A stretch of 23,026 nt of DNA from Candidatus Gallimonas intestinigallinarum (lineage in GTDB: Bacteria; Bacillota_A; Clostridia; Christensenellales; Borkfalkiaceae): assembly GCA_019116405.1 (NCBI GenBank), contig DXBS01000130.1, positions 1-23,026 on the forward strand, given 5' to 3'. Positions 6,782-13,701 of this stretch are shown here, piece by piece; position 1 is the stretch's first letter, and the number at the start of each line of letters is the position of its first letter. The notes under the pieces are model-generated. The model had not been told where the DNA came from, did no database searches, and saw only the letters and a program-made list of their open reading frames with translations. The position numbers were made by a program, and so were the translations under genes.

Positions 6782-7591
6782 TCATTCGCTCTTATCCTCC
6801 GGATTGGTTTCCGACTCAGCGGTCTCAGCGGGCGCTTCTTCCGCCTCTTCAGCGGCTGCGACCTCGGAGCCCGGCGCAGATTCCGCTTCTTCGGCAGGCG
6901 CCGCGGCGTTCTGTTCGCCGAGCATCGCGCGCAGACGGCGGATCTCCTCATCCTTTTGAGCAAGTTCGGCGGAGGACCCGTCGCTCGCAGCCCTCTGCCT
7001 GCGGCGCTCCAGGGTGATGCGGATCACGTCAAACGCGATGAAAATGACGACGGGAATGCCGACAAAGACCAGAATGCCCATGGGCGTCTGCATGAACAAG
7101 GCAAAGTCGCCAAGGCCCGCAACGCTGCCGGTGCAAAGCCCCACGACGTTGCCCACGGGAACGACGCCGTCATCCGTGTTGTTGGCGTCACCCTTGGTAA
7201 TAAAGCCCGTGATGCGACCGTCCTCCGCACGCTCCACCGAAATGATGCGGTGCGTGACAAACACTTCGCCCGTGTAATATGTAACGACCTGACCTTCCTG
7301 AAGGGACTGCTTTTCTTCGCCCTCCAGAAGATCAACAAAGATGAGCGCGCCTTCATCGAAACAGTCATCCGCGTCCCCGCTCATCGAGCCCGAGGCAACG
7401 GCAAGCGGCGCGACCCCGAAGATATCGGGCGGGACGTCATCATGCAGGCTGCCTTTGACGATCAGCGTGAGATTGATGATGAGAATGGGGACAAACAGCA
7501 CCGCCAACACGATGAGTACGATCGTTGTGACAAGACCGCTGCGATTTCCCTTTGCCGGTTGCGTCGTTTGCTGCGAGTTATTTTGCTTCAT
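6782..7591 (-). CDS. sipW: SipW-type (ER/archaeal-type) signal peptidase I, copy 2, with acidic tail
   Basis: The start is ATG 7591: AGGAG lies 7 nt before it, whereas a TTG at 7606 would put that site inside the gene. 269 residues. TM1 is at about 20-46. Catalytic motifs are VASGSM (Ser69), FVTHRI (His114) and TKGDANNTD (Asp135, Asp140), the Ser/His/Asp set of SipW and ER-type enzymes. TM2 is at about 172-190, followed by RITLERRRQR, which fixes the tail as cytoplasmic. The tail (about 200-269) has a short heptad-like, probably coiled-coil stretch (ELAQKDEEIRRLRAMLGE) and then an Ala/Glu-rich acidic end. It is longer than Bacillus SipW (about 190 aa) because of this tail. First gene of a two-gene unit with the TasA-like protein at 5950-6633, its likely substrate. 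Confidence 0.95.
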   Translation of the reverse strand: MKQNNSQQTTQPAKGNRSGLVTTIVLIVLAVLFVPILIINLTLIVKGSLHDDVPPDIFGVAPLAVASGSMSGDADDCFDEGALIFVDLLEGEEKQSLQEGQVVTYYTGEVFVTHRIISVERAEDGRITGFITKGDANNTDDGVVPVGNVVGLCTGSVAGLGDFALFMQTPMGILVFVGIPVVIFIAFDVIRITLERRRQRAASDGSSAELAQKDEEIRRLRAMLGEQNAAAPAEEAESAPGSEVAAAEEAEEAPAETAESETNPEDKSE

Positions 7592-7668
7592 GGCTTGGCT
7601 CCTCAACGGAAAAGTATGGACACCCCTCTTTTCCCTTCATAATATTGCGCAAAAACAATTGCGAAAAT

Positions 7669-7697
7669 ATTATAAGCAAGCGCACGAAAGCTGTCAA
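7669..7697 (-). promoter_or_regulatory. Consensus sigma-A promoter (proximal) for signal peptidase 2 unit
   Basis: On the minus strand TTGACA (7697-7692), a 17-nt spacer and TATAAT (7674-7669) match the consensus in all 12 bases. Expected start is near 7662, giving a leader of about 70 nt. An interrupted inverted repeat (AATATT...CGC / GCG...AATATT, about 7640-7672) overlaps the -10 and start site and could be an operator (weak). Confidence 0.92.
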
Positions 7698-7784
7698 GTA
7701 TTTGTATGCGAAAAAAATTTGGCATATACATTGTCACAGGAATAAGCACATTTCATTGCCGGCTCAAACACCTAACTACTAACT

Positions 7785-7812
7785 ATTATACTCACCCCCC
7801 TCCATTTGTCAA
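7785..7812 (-). promoter_or_regulatory. Second consensus sigma-A promoter (distal), same direction
   Basis: TTGACA (7812-7807), a 16-nt spacer and TATAAT (7790-7785) on the minus strand. It lies about 115 nt upstream of the proximal promoter, with no open frame of note between them, so both probably drive the 7591 unit. The gap 7592-8074 otherwise holds only these promoters and the terminators of the 8075 gene. Confidence 0.85.
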
Positions 7813-7985
7813 TAGTTTTGAACAAGTTTTTTGAGGGAAATTTGTAAAAAAGTTCTAATACATTTCAGGTTATAAAAATGGGGCGGGCATGGCGGAAGTT
7901 TGCAGCGTTATTATACAAGAAAATACAGAAAACAGAACATTTTTTGCGTGAAATGCCACTTTTTTTGCGCAAACGGCGCAAAGGG

Positions 7986-8060
7986 CAAAAAAACAAAAAA
8001 ATCCCGGCGCGCGGACAGGCGCCGGGAAGCAAAAACGCGCATGCCGGGCGAGCATGCGCG
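7986..8060 (-). terminator. Tandem intrinsic terminators after the 8075-8443 gene
   Basis: Nearest the gene, a 9-bp stem (8036-8044 with 8052-8060) is followed on the minus strand by TTTTT (8035-8031). Next, an 8-bp GC stem (8003-8010 with 8019-8026) is followed by two long T runs on the minus strand (about 8001-7986). Both lie within 90 nt of the stop at 8075 and shield the promoters of the next unit from read-through. Confidence 0.9.
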
Positions 8061-8074
8061 CGGCGGGAAAAAAA

Positions 8075-8443
8075 TCAGTGATTGAGGAGTTCATCGCTGA
8101 GAGCCACGATCTCCGGGGCGTACTTTTTCTTTCTTTGCGATAAGATACGCTTATAGATCGGGTAGTTGACAGCCACCATAACGATCCCGATGACGCCGAT
8201 CACGATCCCGAGCGGCATGAGACTTCCGATGATCTCCATCGCGAGGCACATGCCTACGCCGAGCACGAGCGCTCCGAGCGCCCCGAAGGTATAGGCGAAG
8301 ATTTCGGCGGGACGGCGCGCCTGACGGTCCAGCCTTGTGAGCTTGTCGATCTTTTCCTCGCTCACGCTCTTTGCCGCGTAACGGCTGCGGATCTCACTCA
8401 CCTGCCGTGCTTCCTGCTGCTTGTTTGTTTCCTGAATCATCAT
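8075..8443 (-). CDS. Small two-helix membrane protein of unknown function (122 aa)
   Basis: AAGGAG precedes ATG 8443. Residues 1-40 are charged and helical (VSEIRSRYAAKSVSEEKIDKL). Two hydrophobic helices follow at about 50-70 and 74-93, then a basic stretch (YKRILSQRKKKYAPEI) and a short helix ending DELLNH. I recognise this as a small membrane protein family common in Clostridia that is often labelled dihydropteridine reductase without support in the sequence; there is no nucleotide-binding motif. It resembles the 8621-9034 product in layout and in the end pattern KKKY-x-x-EI-x-x-LSDELL, so the two are probably paralogues. It is separated from that gene by a terminator. Confidence 0.85.
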   Translation of the reverse strand: MMIQETNKQQEARQVSEIRSRYAAKSVSEEKIDKLTRLDRQARRPAEIFAYTFGALGALVLGVGMCLAMEIIGSLMPLGIVIGVIGIVMVAVNYPIYKRILSQRKKKYAPEIVALSDELLNH

Positions 8444-8552
8444 GTTACGTTTTCTCCTTGCTTGATTTGTGCCATAAGGATATCACAGCCGTTTTTCCGA
8501 ATGTTTGAAGTTTGGTAAATGTCTTGTAAGCGTTTTGTAAAAGAATTGTTAA

Positions 8553-8610
8553 TGCGAAAAAATGCGAAAATGCGCGGCGCGCCCGCTGTTAAAAAGCGGG
8601 CGCGCCGCGC
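8553..8610 (-). terminator. Intrinsic terminator of the two-component operon
   Basis: A perfect 15-bp GC-rich stem (8572-8586 with 8596-8610) with a 9-nt loop starts 10 nt after the stop at 8621. On the minus strand it is followed by ATTTTCGCATTTTTTCGC. The U tract is interrupted, but the stem is very stable. Confidence 0.85.
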
Positions 8611-8620
8611 AATGCTCTGA

Positions 8621-9034
8621 TCACGCCCGCGGGGGCTTTTCGCCGTCCGTCGGCTTCCCGTCTGCGTGCAGCAGCTCGTCCGAGAGGCGCAGGATCTCGC
8701 CGCCGTATTTTTTCTTCATCGCGCGCACTGCCGCGTTGTACACGGGGTAGGCGAGCGCCATGGGCACGCACCCGACGGCGGCAACGACGGAGCCCGCAAG
8801 AAGCAGATTCCACGCGAGCACCATGCTCATGCCCAGCCCGAACAGCAGTACGCCCGCGACGCCCAGCGTCACCGCGAGCGCCATCGGCACGTTCCTGACG
8901 CGGGCATGGAGGGCGCGCAGACGCGTCATCTTCTCTCCGTGCGCGTCGGGCAGGTACTCCCTGCGGATGCGCTCGATCTCCTTGCGCTCCCCGTCCGTCG
9001 GGGCGGAATAGGTATAACGAAACTTGTCACTCAT
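8621..9034 (-). CDS. Small membrane protein, paralogue of the 8075-8443 product (137 aa)
   Basis: Start chosen at ATG 9034, with GGAGG 6 nt upstream; a TTG at 9052 would swallow this site. The N-terminus is charged (SDKFRYTYSAPTDGERKEIERIRREYL), two hydrophobic helices follow (about 56-76 and 80-100), then YNAAVRAMKKKYGGEILRLSDELL and a polar tail. The KKKY-x-x-EI-x-x-LSDELL ending matches the neighbouring 122-aa protein, as does the helix spacing. It overlaps the preceding membrane protein gene by 8 nt, so it belongs to the two-component operon. Function unknown. Confidence 0.85.
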   Translation of the reverse strand: MSDKFRYTYSAPTDGERKEIERIRREYLPDAHGEKMTRLRALHARVRNVPMALAVTLGVAGVLLFGLGMSMVLAWNLLLAGSVVAAVGCVPMALAYPVYNAAVRAMKKKYGGEILRLSDELLHADGKPTDGEKPPRA

Positions 9035-9968
9035 GTTCTGCCTCCGCGGCAAGCGCCTTTTTCTTTTTGTCGGCGCGCACGATCATCACGATCCCCAGCC
9101 CCGCGACAAACAGGCAGACCGCCGACGCCGTCACGGCGTTCATGATGCGCATGTCCTGACTGAGCGGCTGTTCCAAAAACAAGGTCATCGTCGTCTGCAG
9201 CGCGACCAGCGAGACGAGCGCCGCCGTCAGATTGATATTGCGCAGCGACCAGAGGGTGGGGTCGGTCATTTTGTGCACCTTGACGACGTTATAGATGGCA
9301 AACGACACCTTATAAAAGGTGAACGCCGCCGACGAGATGAGCGTGATCATCGTATAGGTGCGCAGGTTGGGCAGGGCGAAATCCTCCAGCCTGCCGCCCG
9401 ACGTCACGACAAACTGCACCACCGCCAGCATGAACAGGCCCACCAGAACAAGCAATGCGATGCCGCAATTGCGGTAGATCCTGAGCTTTGCCGTCGTGCG
9501 CGCGCGCTCGTCCGACGACTTCTTGAGCGCGCCGTGCGTCCCGCCGAGGACGACGTAGCGCAGCACGCTCAGCGCGAAGTAGTACGCCGCGAGTGCGCCG
9601 TACCAGAGCGAGGACGTCAGCACCGCGATGACGAGGTTGAGAACGACGTACCCGACATTGATGACAAAGGATAACCCCGAAAAGAGCAGCGTGCGGCGCT
9701 CATAGCTGCCCAGCCACTTGCCGAGCAGCGGGTGCTTTTTTCCGAATGCGGAAAGGGCGCTCGTCGCGCGCGGCACGAATTTGACGAGCGCATAGATCGC
9801 ATACGCCAAAAAAATCGCCGCAAGCGCGTACACGAGGTACACCCAGCCGCCCTCCGCCTCGAGCGCGACCACGGCGATGCTCGCCGCCGCCCCGCCAAGC
9901 CCCAGGATCCAGGCGACGATGAGAAAAACGCCGCGCGGATTTTTCATGAGATCAAGCAGCTTTCTCAT
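9027..9968 (-). CDS. Polytopic membrane protein of unknown function (313 aa)
   Basis: About eight hydrophobic helices: roughly residues 14-36, 42-62, 94-114, 117-137, 169-189, 204-224, 244-262 and 277-297. A basic loop (HGALKKSSDERARTTAKLR) lies between the fourth and fifth helix and a Lys-rich end follows the last. No transport or enzyme motif is recognised. ATG 9968 overlaps the stop of the histidine kinase gene (ATGA), so it is translated from the same mRNA. Being coupled to a kinase with little sensor domain, it might modulate that kinase or be a regulated target (inference only). Confidence 0.85.
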   Translation of the reverse strand: MRKLLDLMKNPRGVFLIVAWILGLGGAAASIAVVALEAEGGWVYLVYALAAIFLAYAIYALVKFVPRATSALSAFGKKHPLLGKWLGSYERRTLLFSGLSFVINVGYVVLNLVIAVLTSSLWYGALAAYYFALSVLRYVVLGGTHGALKKSSDERARTTAKLRIYRNCGIALLVLVGLFMLAVVQFVVTSGGRLEDFALPNLRTYTMITLISSAAFTFYKVSFAIYNVVKVHKMTDPTLWSLRNINLTAALVSLVALQTTMTLFLEQPLSQDMRIMNAVTASAVCLFVAGLGIVMIVRADKKKKALAAEAEHE

Positions 9969-11026
9969 ACGCAGGCTCCGTACAGCGTCACGCGGAAGGT
10001 ACTGCCCTTTTGCGGGGCGCTCTCCACCGCGATCTCCCCGCCGAGCAGGTCGATGACCTGCCTGACCAGCGCAAGCCCCAGTCCGTTGCCCTCGGCGGCG
10101 TGGGAGGTATCTCCCTGATAAAACTTTTCAAAGATATGCTTGCCCGTCTCCGCGCTCATGCCGCAGCCGGTGTCCGACACGGTGACGACGGCGTTGTCCC
10201 CTTCCCGCCGCAGCGTGACAGAGATCGTGCCTTCGCTCGTAAATTTGACCGCGTTGGAGAGCAGGTTGTTCCAGACGATCTCCAGGCAGCTCTCGTCCGA
10301 GCGGACGGTGACCTCCGCGAGCTCGCACGAAAGTTCAAGCCCCTTTTGCTCTACTTGCTCCTCAAAGGCGAGGATGCAGCGCGCGAGCAGTTCGTCCAGC
10401 CGCAGCGAGGCAAACTCCGCGCGGATGCCGTGGTGCTCCAGGCGGTTGAGGCGCAGCACGTTCTGCACGAGGGCGGTGAGCCGCTTTGCCGCGCCGACGA
10501 TGGTCTCGCAGTACGCGGCGCGCGTTGCCTCATCCTTCGCCCCGGGCAGCGCCGAGGCATAGCTCTGAATGACGGCGAGCGGCGTCTTGAGTTCGTGCGA
10601 GACGTTGGAAATAAAGCCGCTGCGCGATTCGTCCGCCTGCCGCAGTTCCGCCGCCACGGCGTTGAGCGCCTCCATCGCCTCGTCGAAGGCGTCGTATGCC
10701 CCGTAGGCATGCACGGGCTCCTGCTGCACGGAAAAATCGCCCGCGGCAAGCTGCTTTGCCGCCGCGCAGATGCGCTCCACGGGGCGCGCGGCGATCTTTC
10801 TTCGAAGATGCTCCACGACGGTCGTCAAAAGCGCCAGAAAGACGACAACGACCAGCATGACCGCCGACTTTGCCGCCACGTTCTCACCGAAGCGCGCGTC
10901 CACGGCCTCGGCCGCAAAGACGGCGACCGTGATGATGCAGGCGACCAGAACAAACTGCACAAAAAAGCCCGCGAGCGCCCGCCGCATGGCACGGTTGGTG
11001 CGTTTTTTGGGGGACGTACCCTTCAT
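9965..11026 (-). CDS. Sensor histidine kinase (353 aa)
   Basis: Two TM helices at about 18-40 and 54-71 enclose only about 13 external residues. A HAMP-like segment follows (about 72-130, RPVERICAAAKQLAAGDF). The HisKA H-box is SNVSHELKTPL with the phospho-acceptor His144. The ATPase domain has WNNLLSNAVKFT (N-box, about 252-263), DTGCGM (G1, 285-290), FEKFYQGD (F-box) and GNGLGL (G2, 313-318). All catalytic boxes are intact. It phosphorylates the response regulator encoded just upstream, with which it overlaps by 4 nt (ATGA). The nearly absent extracellular loop means the signal is probably sensed in the membrane or through a partner, perhaps the following membrane protein. Confidence 0.97.
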   Translation of the reverse strand: MKGTSPKKRTNRAMRRALAGFFVQFVLVACIITVAVFAAEAVDARFGENVAAKSAVMLVVVVFLALLTTVVEHLRRKIAARPVERICAAAKQLAAGDFSVQQEPVHAYGAYDAFDEAMEALNAVAAELRQADESRSGFISNVSHELKTPLAVIQSYASALPGAKDEATRAAYCETIVGAAKRLTALVQNVLRLNRLEHHGIRAEFASLRLDELLARCILAFEEQVEQKGLELSCELAEVTVRSDESCLEIVWNNLLSNAVKFTSEGTISVTLRREGDNAVVTVSDTGCGMSAETGKHIFEKFYQGDTSHAAEGNGLGLALVRQVIDLLGGEIAVESAPQKGSTFRVTLYGACV

Positions 11027-11691
11027 TTGAGTACCAGCTTATAGCCAAGCCCGTGTACGGTGACGATCTCAAACCCCGTACAGTGCGCCGTCTTTTCGCG
11101 CAGCTTGGACATGTACACGTCGACGGTGCGCGAGGTCGCCGAGGAGTCGAAGTCCCAGAACTCGTCCATGAGCTTGGTGCGCGTGAAGGTGCGGCGGGGA
11201 TAGGAGAGCAGCTTGAACAGCAGGTCAAATTCGCGCACGGTGAGCGGGAGCTCCTCGCCGTCCACATATGCCGTGTGCTCTTCTTTATCCATCGTGAGAT
11301 TTCCGACGGTGATCGTGCGGCTGTCCGCAATGTTGGCGCGGCGCAAAAGCGCCGTCACGCGCAGCAAGAGCAGGTCGGGATCGAACGGCTTGACGACGTA
11401 GTCGTCCGCGCCCGTCGCAAAGCCGCGCTTCTGATCGGACGTGTCGTCGAGCGCGGTCAGAAAGAGGATGGGCGTCGCGCCCTCCCGCCTCACCTCGGCG
11501 GCGAGCTGATGGCCGTCGAGCACGGGCATCATGATATCGGTGATCAGAAGATCAAAGCTCTGCCTGTGAAATTCCTCCAGCGCCGCGCCGCCGTCCTTGC
11601 AGGCGACGACCTCGTGCCCCGCGCCCTCCAAGAGCGTGCACACAAGGTGATTGAGCGCCGCGTCGTCTTCCGCCAGCAAAATTTTCGCCAT
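11023..11691 (-). CDS. OmpR/PhoB-family response regulator (222 aa)
   Basis: Receiver domain (1-115): acidic pair Asp9/Asp10, phospho-acceptor Asp52 (LLITDIMMP), Thr79 and Lys101 (VVKPFD). C-terminal winged-helix DNA-binding domain (about 128-222) with LTVREFDLLFKLLSYPRRTFTR and the recognition-helix region RTVDVYMSKLREK, ending TVHGLGYKL. ATG 11691 follows a GGGAGGGG site. First gene of the operon with the kinase, the eight-helix protein and the 137-aa protein; all junctions overlap. Target genes are unknown, though the operon's own promoter is a usual one. Confidence 0.97.
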   Translation of the reverse strand: MAKILLAEDDAALNHLVCTLLEGAGHEVVACKDGGAALEEFHRQSFDLLITDIMMPVLDGHQLAAEVRREGATPILFLTALDDTSDQKRGFATGADDYVVKPFDPDLLLLRVTALLRRANIADSRTITVGNLTMDKEEHTAYVDGEELPLTVREFDLLFKLLSYPRRTFTRTKLMDEFWDFDSSATSRTVDVYMSKLREKTAHCTGFEIVTVHGLGYKLVLK

Positions 11692-11792
11692 AGAGCCCCT
11701 CCCGTTGCCCGTACTGCGCCATCATACCCTATCTTTATTGCGAAGATGCAAATAAATTGTTAAAATAATGTAAAATGTTTGTCGCTTGTTTT

Positions 11793-11821
11793 ATTATAGC
11801 ACACCTTTCAAAAAATTGCAA
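11793..11821 (-). promoter_or_regulatory. Promoter of the two-component operon
   Basis: On the minus strand TTGCAA (11821-11816), a 17-nt spacer and TATAAT (11798-11793) with an extended -10 TG one base upstream. Expected start is near 11786, giving a leader of about 95 nt. It lies back to back with the plus-strand promoter at 11837-11865. Confidence 0.85.
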
Positions 11822-11836
11822 TGCCCTGTGAAACAG

Positions 11837-11865
11837 TTGCGCCGCGGCGCGATTTGCCGTATAAT
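11837..11865 (+). promoter_or_regulatory. Promoter of the SDR gene, at leaderless distance
   Basis: TTGCGC (11837-11842), a 17-nt spacer and TATAAT (11860-11865). The -10 box ends 6 nt before ATG 11872, so transcription should begin at or next to the first base of the start codon. No Shine-Dalgarno sequence can fit. Confidence 0.75.
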
Positions 11866-11871
11866 ACTGTC

Positions 11872-12876
11872 ATGAACACTTCGATTTGCTATATCGTGAC
11901 CGGCTGTACGGGATACGTCGGGAACGTACTCACCAAAAAACTGCTCGCCGAGGGCTGCCGCGTCCGCGGGCTCGCCCGCAGCAGAGAAAAGGCGGCGCGC
12001 ATCTTTGGAGAGACCGCCCCGGAACTCATCTTTGGCGACATTTCGGACAGTGCCGCCCTTGACGCGCTCTTTGCGGGCGAGGGGCCGTTCGTCGTCATTC
12101 ACACCATTGCCAAAGTCACCATCGGCGAGGGCAGCAAAAAAGAGCTTCACGCCGTGACCGTGGATGGCACGCGCGCAATTGTCGAAATGTGCGTCGAGCG
12201 CGGCGCAAAACTTCTGCAGGTCTCCTCCACCGAGGCGCTGGGCGGCGTGTTTGACGAGAACGTGACCTACCGCCCCGACCCCGCGCGCTGCGATACGGAC
12301 TACGCCCGCGCCAAGGCGGAGGCGGACAGGCTTGCGCTGGACGCCGTGCACACGCGCGGACTGGACGCGAGTATCCTGCTGCTCTCCAGCGTGCTTGGAC
12401 CGGGCGACTATTCCAACAGCCACATGACGCAGATGATGATCGAGTTCATCGAGGGCAGACTGCCCGCGTCCGTCAAGGGCGGGTACAACGACTTTGATAT
12501 CCGCGACCTTGCCGACGTCCTGCCCGCCGTCATCGGGCGCGCGCAGGCGGGCGAGGGGTATATCTTTGCGCATCAGCCTGACGAGATCAACGATATCCTC
12601 GCCGTGATCGCCCAAATGACGGGGCGGCGCGTCCCGCCGACACTGCCGCTTTGGGTCGCGAAAGTCGGCGCACCCTTTTTGATGCTGGCGGCAAAGCTCA
12701 CGGGCAAGCGCCCGCTGTACACGGGCGCCGCGATCAAGTCGCTCGAGGCGCGCGCGGACTTCCCCATCGGTAAGAGCGTGCGTGCGTTCGGCTTTGCACC
12801 CCGCCCGCTCGAAGAGACGGTGAGAGACCATGTCCGCTTCCTGCTGGACGAGGGCATGGTGCACCTCAAACAATGA
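11872..12876 (+). CDS. NAD(P)-dependent extended SDR (epimerase/dehydratase-like) oxidoreductase (334 aa)
   Basis: The N-terminal Rossmann fold has TGCTGYVG (about residues 9-16). A conserved Ser-Ser-Thr (QVSSTEAL) and the catalytic YARAK (Tyr/Lys of YxxxK) follow, as does the substrate-side pattern typical of extended SDRs (SVLGPGDYSNS, NDFDIRDLAD). Closest in style to dihydroflavonol-reductase or NAD-epimerase-like proteins; the substrate cannot be told. ATG 11872 is preferred over an upstream in-frame ATG at 11821 because the Rossmann motif then starts where expected and 11821 precedes the -10 box. It is the only intact plus-strand gene. Confidence 0.92.
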   Translation: MNTSICYIVTGCTGYVGNVLTKKLLAEGCRVRGLARSREKAARIFGETAPELIFGDISDSAALDALFAGEGPFVVIHTIAKVTIGEGSKKELHAVTVDGTRAIVEMCVERGAKLLQVSSTEALGGVFDENVTYRPDPARCDTDYARAKAEADRLALDAVHTRGLDASILLLSSVLGPGDYSNSHMTQMMIEFIEGRLPASVKGGYNDFDIRDLADVLPAVIGRAQAGEGYIFAHQPDEINDILAVIAQMTGRRVPPTLPLWVAKVGAPFLMLAAKLTGKRPLYTGAAIKSLEARADFPIGKSVRAFGFAPRPLEETVRDHVRFLLDEGMVHLKQ

Positions 12877-12880
12877 CGTT

Positions 12881-12984
12881 GCGCGCCCACGGGCACCATG
12901 CCCGCGGGCGCGCCGAAAACAAGCACCCATGTCCGCATCATCAGAGCGCCCGCGGGGCGGCAGACTTGCCGCCCCGCGGGCGCT
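12881..12984 (+). terminator. Two strong GC hairpins between convergent genes, probable terminator region
   Basis: The first hairpin (12881-12913) pairs at 15 of 16 positions around a 3-nt loop but has no T run on either side. The second (12945-12961 with 12968-12984) is a perfect 17-bp stem with a 6-nt loop, followed on the plus strand by TTATCAGATTT. The region lies between the stop of the SDR gene and the stop of the minus-strand gene at 12997. A plus-strand terminator role for the second stem is likely though its U tract is poor; both may block convergent transcription. Confidence 0.6.
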
Positions 12985-12996
12985 TTATCAGATTTC

Positions 12997-13614
12997 TCAA
13001 AGCTTATACTTGGCAGTTAATTTGAGGACGGACGCCAGACAGTCGTTGAGGGTATTTTTCTCCTCCACGGTGAGGAGCCTTCCCTGCATCACGGAGAGCG
13101 TTCTGCCGAGCATGTCCGCCTCCAGGCGGTCGGTCGCGGAGAGCTCCCCTTGACGGAGTTTCCCCAGAAGCGACAGCGCGTAATTTAGTTCGGGCGCCTC
13201 CTGCACGGCGGGCGCGGGCTCAAAGCAGCACTCCTTGACGGGCGCCGCCTGCCCGTTCGCCGCGGGAACGGGCGCGTTCTCCAACTCGGCGCGGAAGCGC
13301 TGGTAGATGCGCTCGTCGCGCGAGGTACGGCGCATTCTCTTTTTGCGTCTGGGAAGGAGCAGCAACAGCCCCGCCGCACAGGCGATGAGCGCGAACAGCG
13401 CCGCGTAACAGAGCGCCTCTGCAACCGTTGCGCCCGCACTCATCAGCGCGACGCCGACCGCACCCAGAATGCCCGCGAGCAGGGGATACCCTCTGCGCCC
13501 GCCGAAGATGGCAAATGCGACTGCCGCCGCCACGGTGAGTGCGGGGCACAGGATGAGCGGCACCCAGGCGGGGACCGCGGCAAATACTTCCATGATCTGT
13601 CTGAAAATTTCCAT
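12997..13614 (-). CDS. Membrane protein of unknown function (205 aa)
   Basis: Start set at ATG 13614, with GGAGG 7 nt upstream; a TTG at 13632 would include the ribosome site. Three hydrophobic helices (about 15-38, 45-64 and 66-92) are followed by a very basic stretch (LPRRKKRMRRTSRDERIYQRF) and a cytoplasmic region of about 100 residues with two Cys in a row (KECC) and helical segments (LNYALSLLGKLRQGELS, TVEEKNTLNDCLASVLKL). No family recognised. It lies 87 nt downstream of addA in the same direction and may be co-transcribed with it. Confidence 0.85.
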   Translation of the reverse strand: MEIFRQIMEVFAAVPAWVPLILCPALTVAAAVAFAIFGGRRGYPLLAGILGAVGVALMSAGATVAEALCYAALFALIACAAGLLLLLPRRKKRMRRTSRDERIYQRFRAELENAPVPAANGQAAPVKECCFEPAPAVQEAPELNYALSLLGKLRQGELSATDRLEADMLGRTLSVMQGRLLTVEEKNTLNDCLASVLKLTAKYKL

Positions 13615-13701
13615 GTTATGACCTCCGTTCAAGGATATCCAATCGGTACAAAAAATATAAGGAAGAAACTGCGTAATCGTGACGGATCTGCGCGAAAAAC
13701 C

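Noticed and set aside
7878..8081. Lys-rich plus-strand open frame of 67 codons
   Set aside because: It is made from the A-rich complement of terminator T runs and their hairpin stems, with no ribosome site.
8075..8443. Dihydropteridine reductase
   Set aside because: Such a label is sometimes given to this family, but there are two membrane helices and no cofactor-binding motif.
11821..11871. In-frame upstream ATG (11821) as start of the SDR gene
   Set aside because: It lies before the promoter -10 box, has no ribosome site and adds 17 residues ahead of the Rossmann motif.
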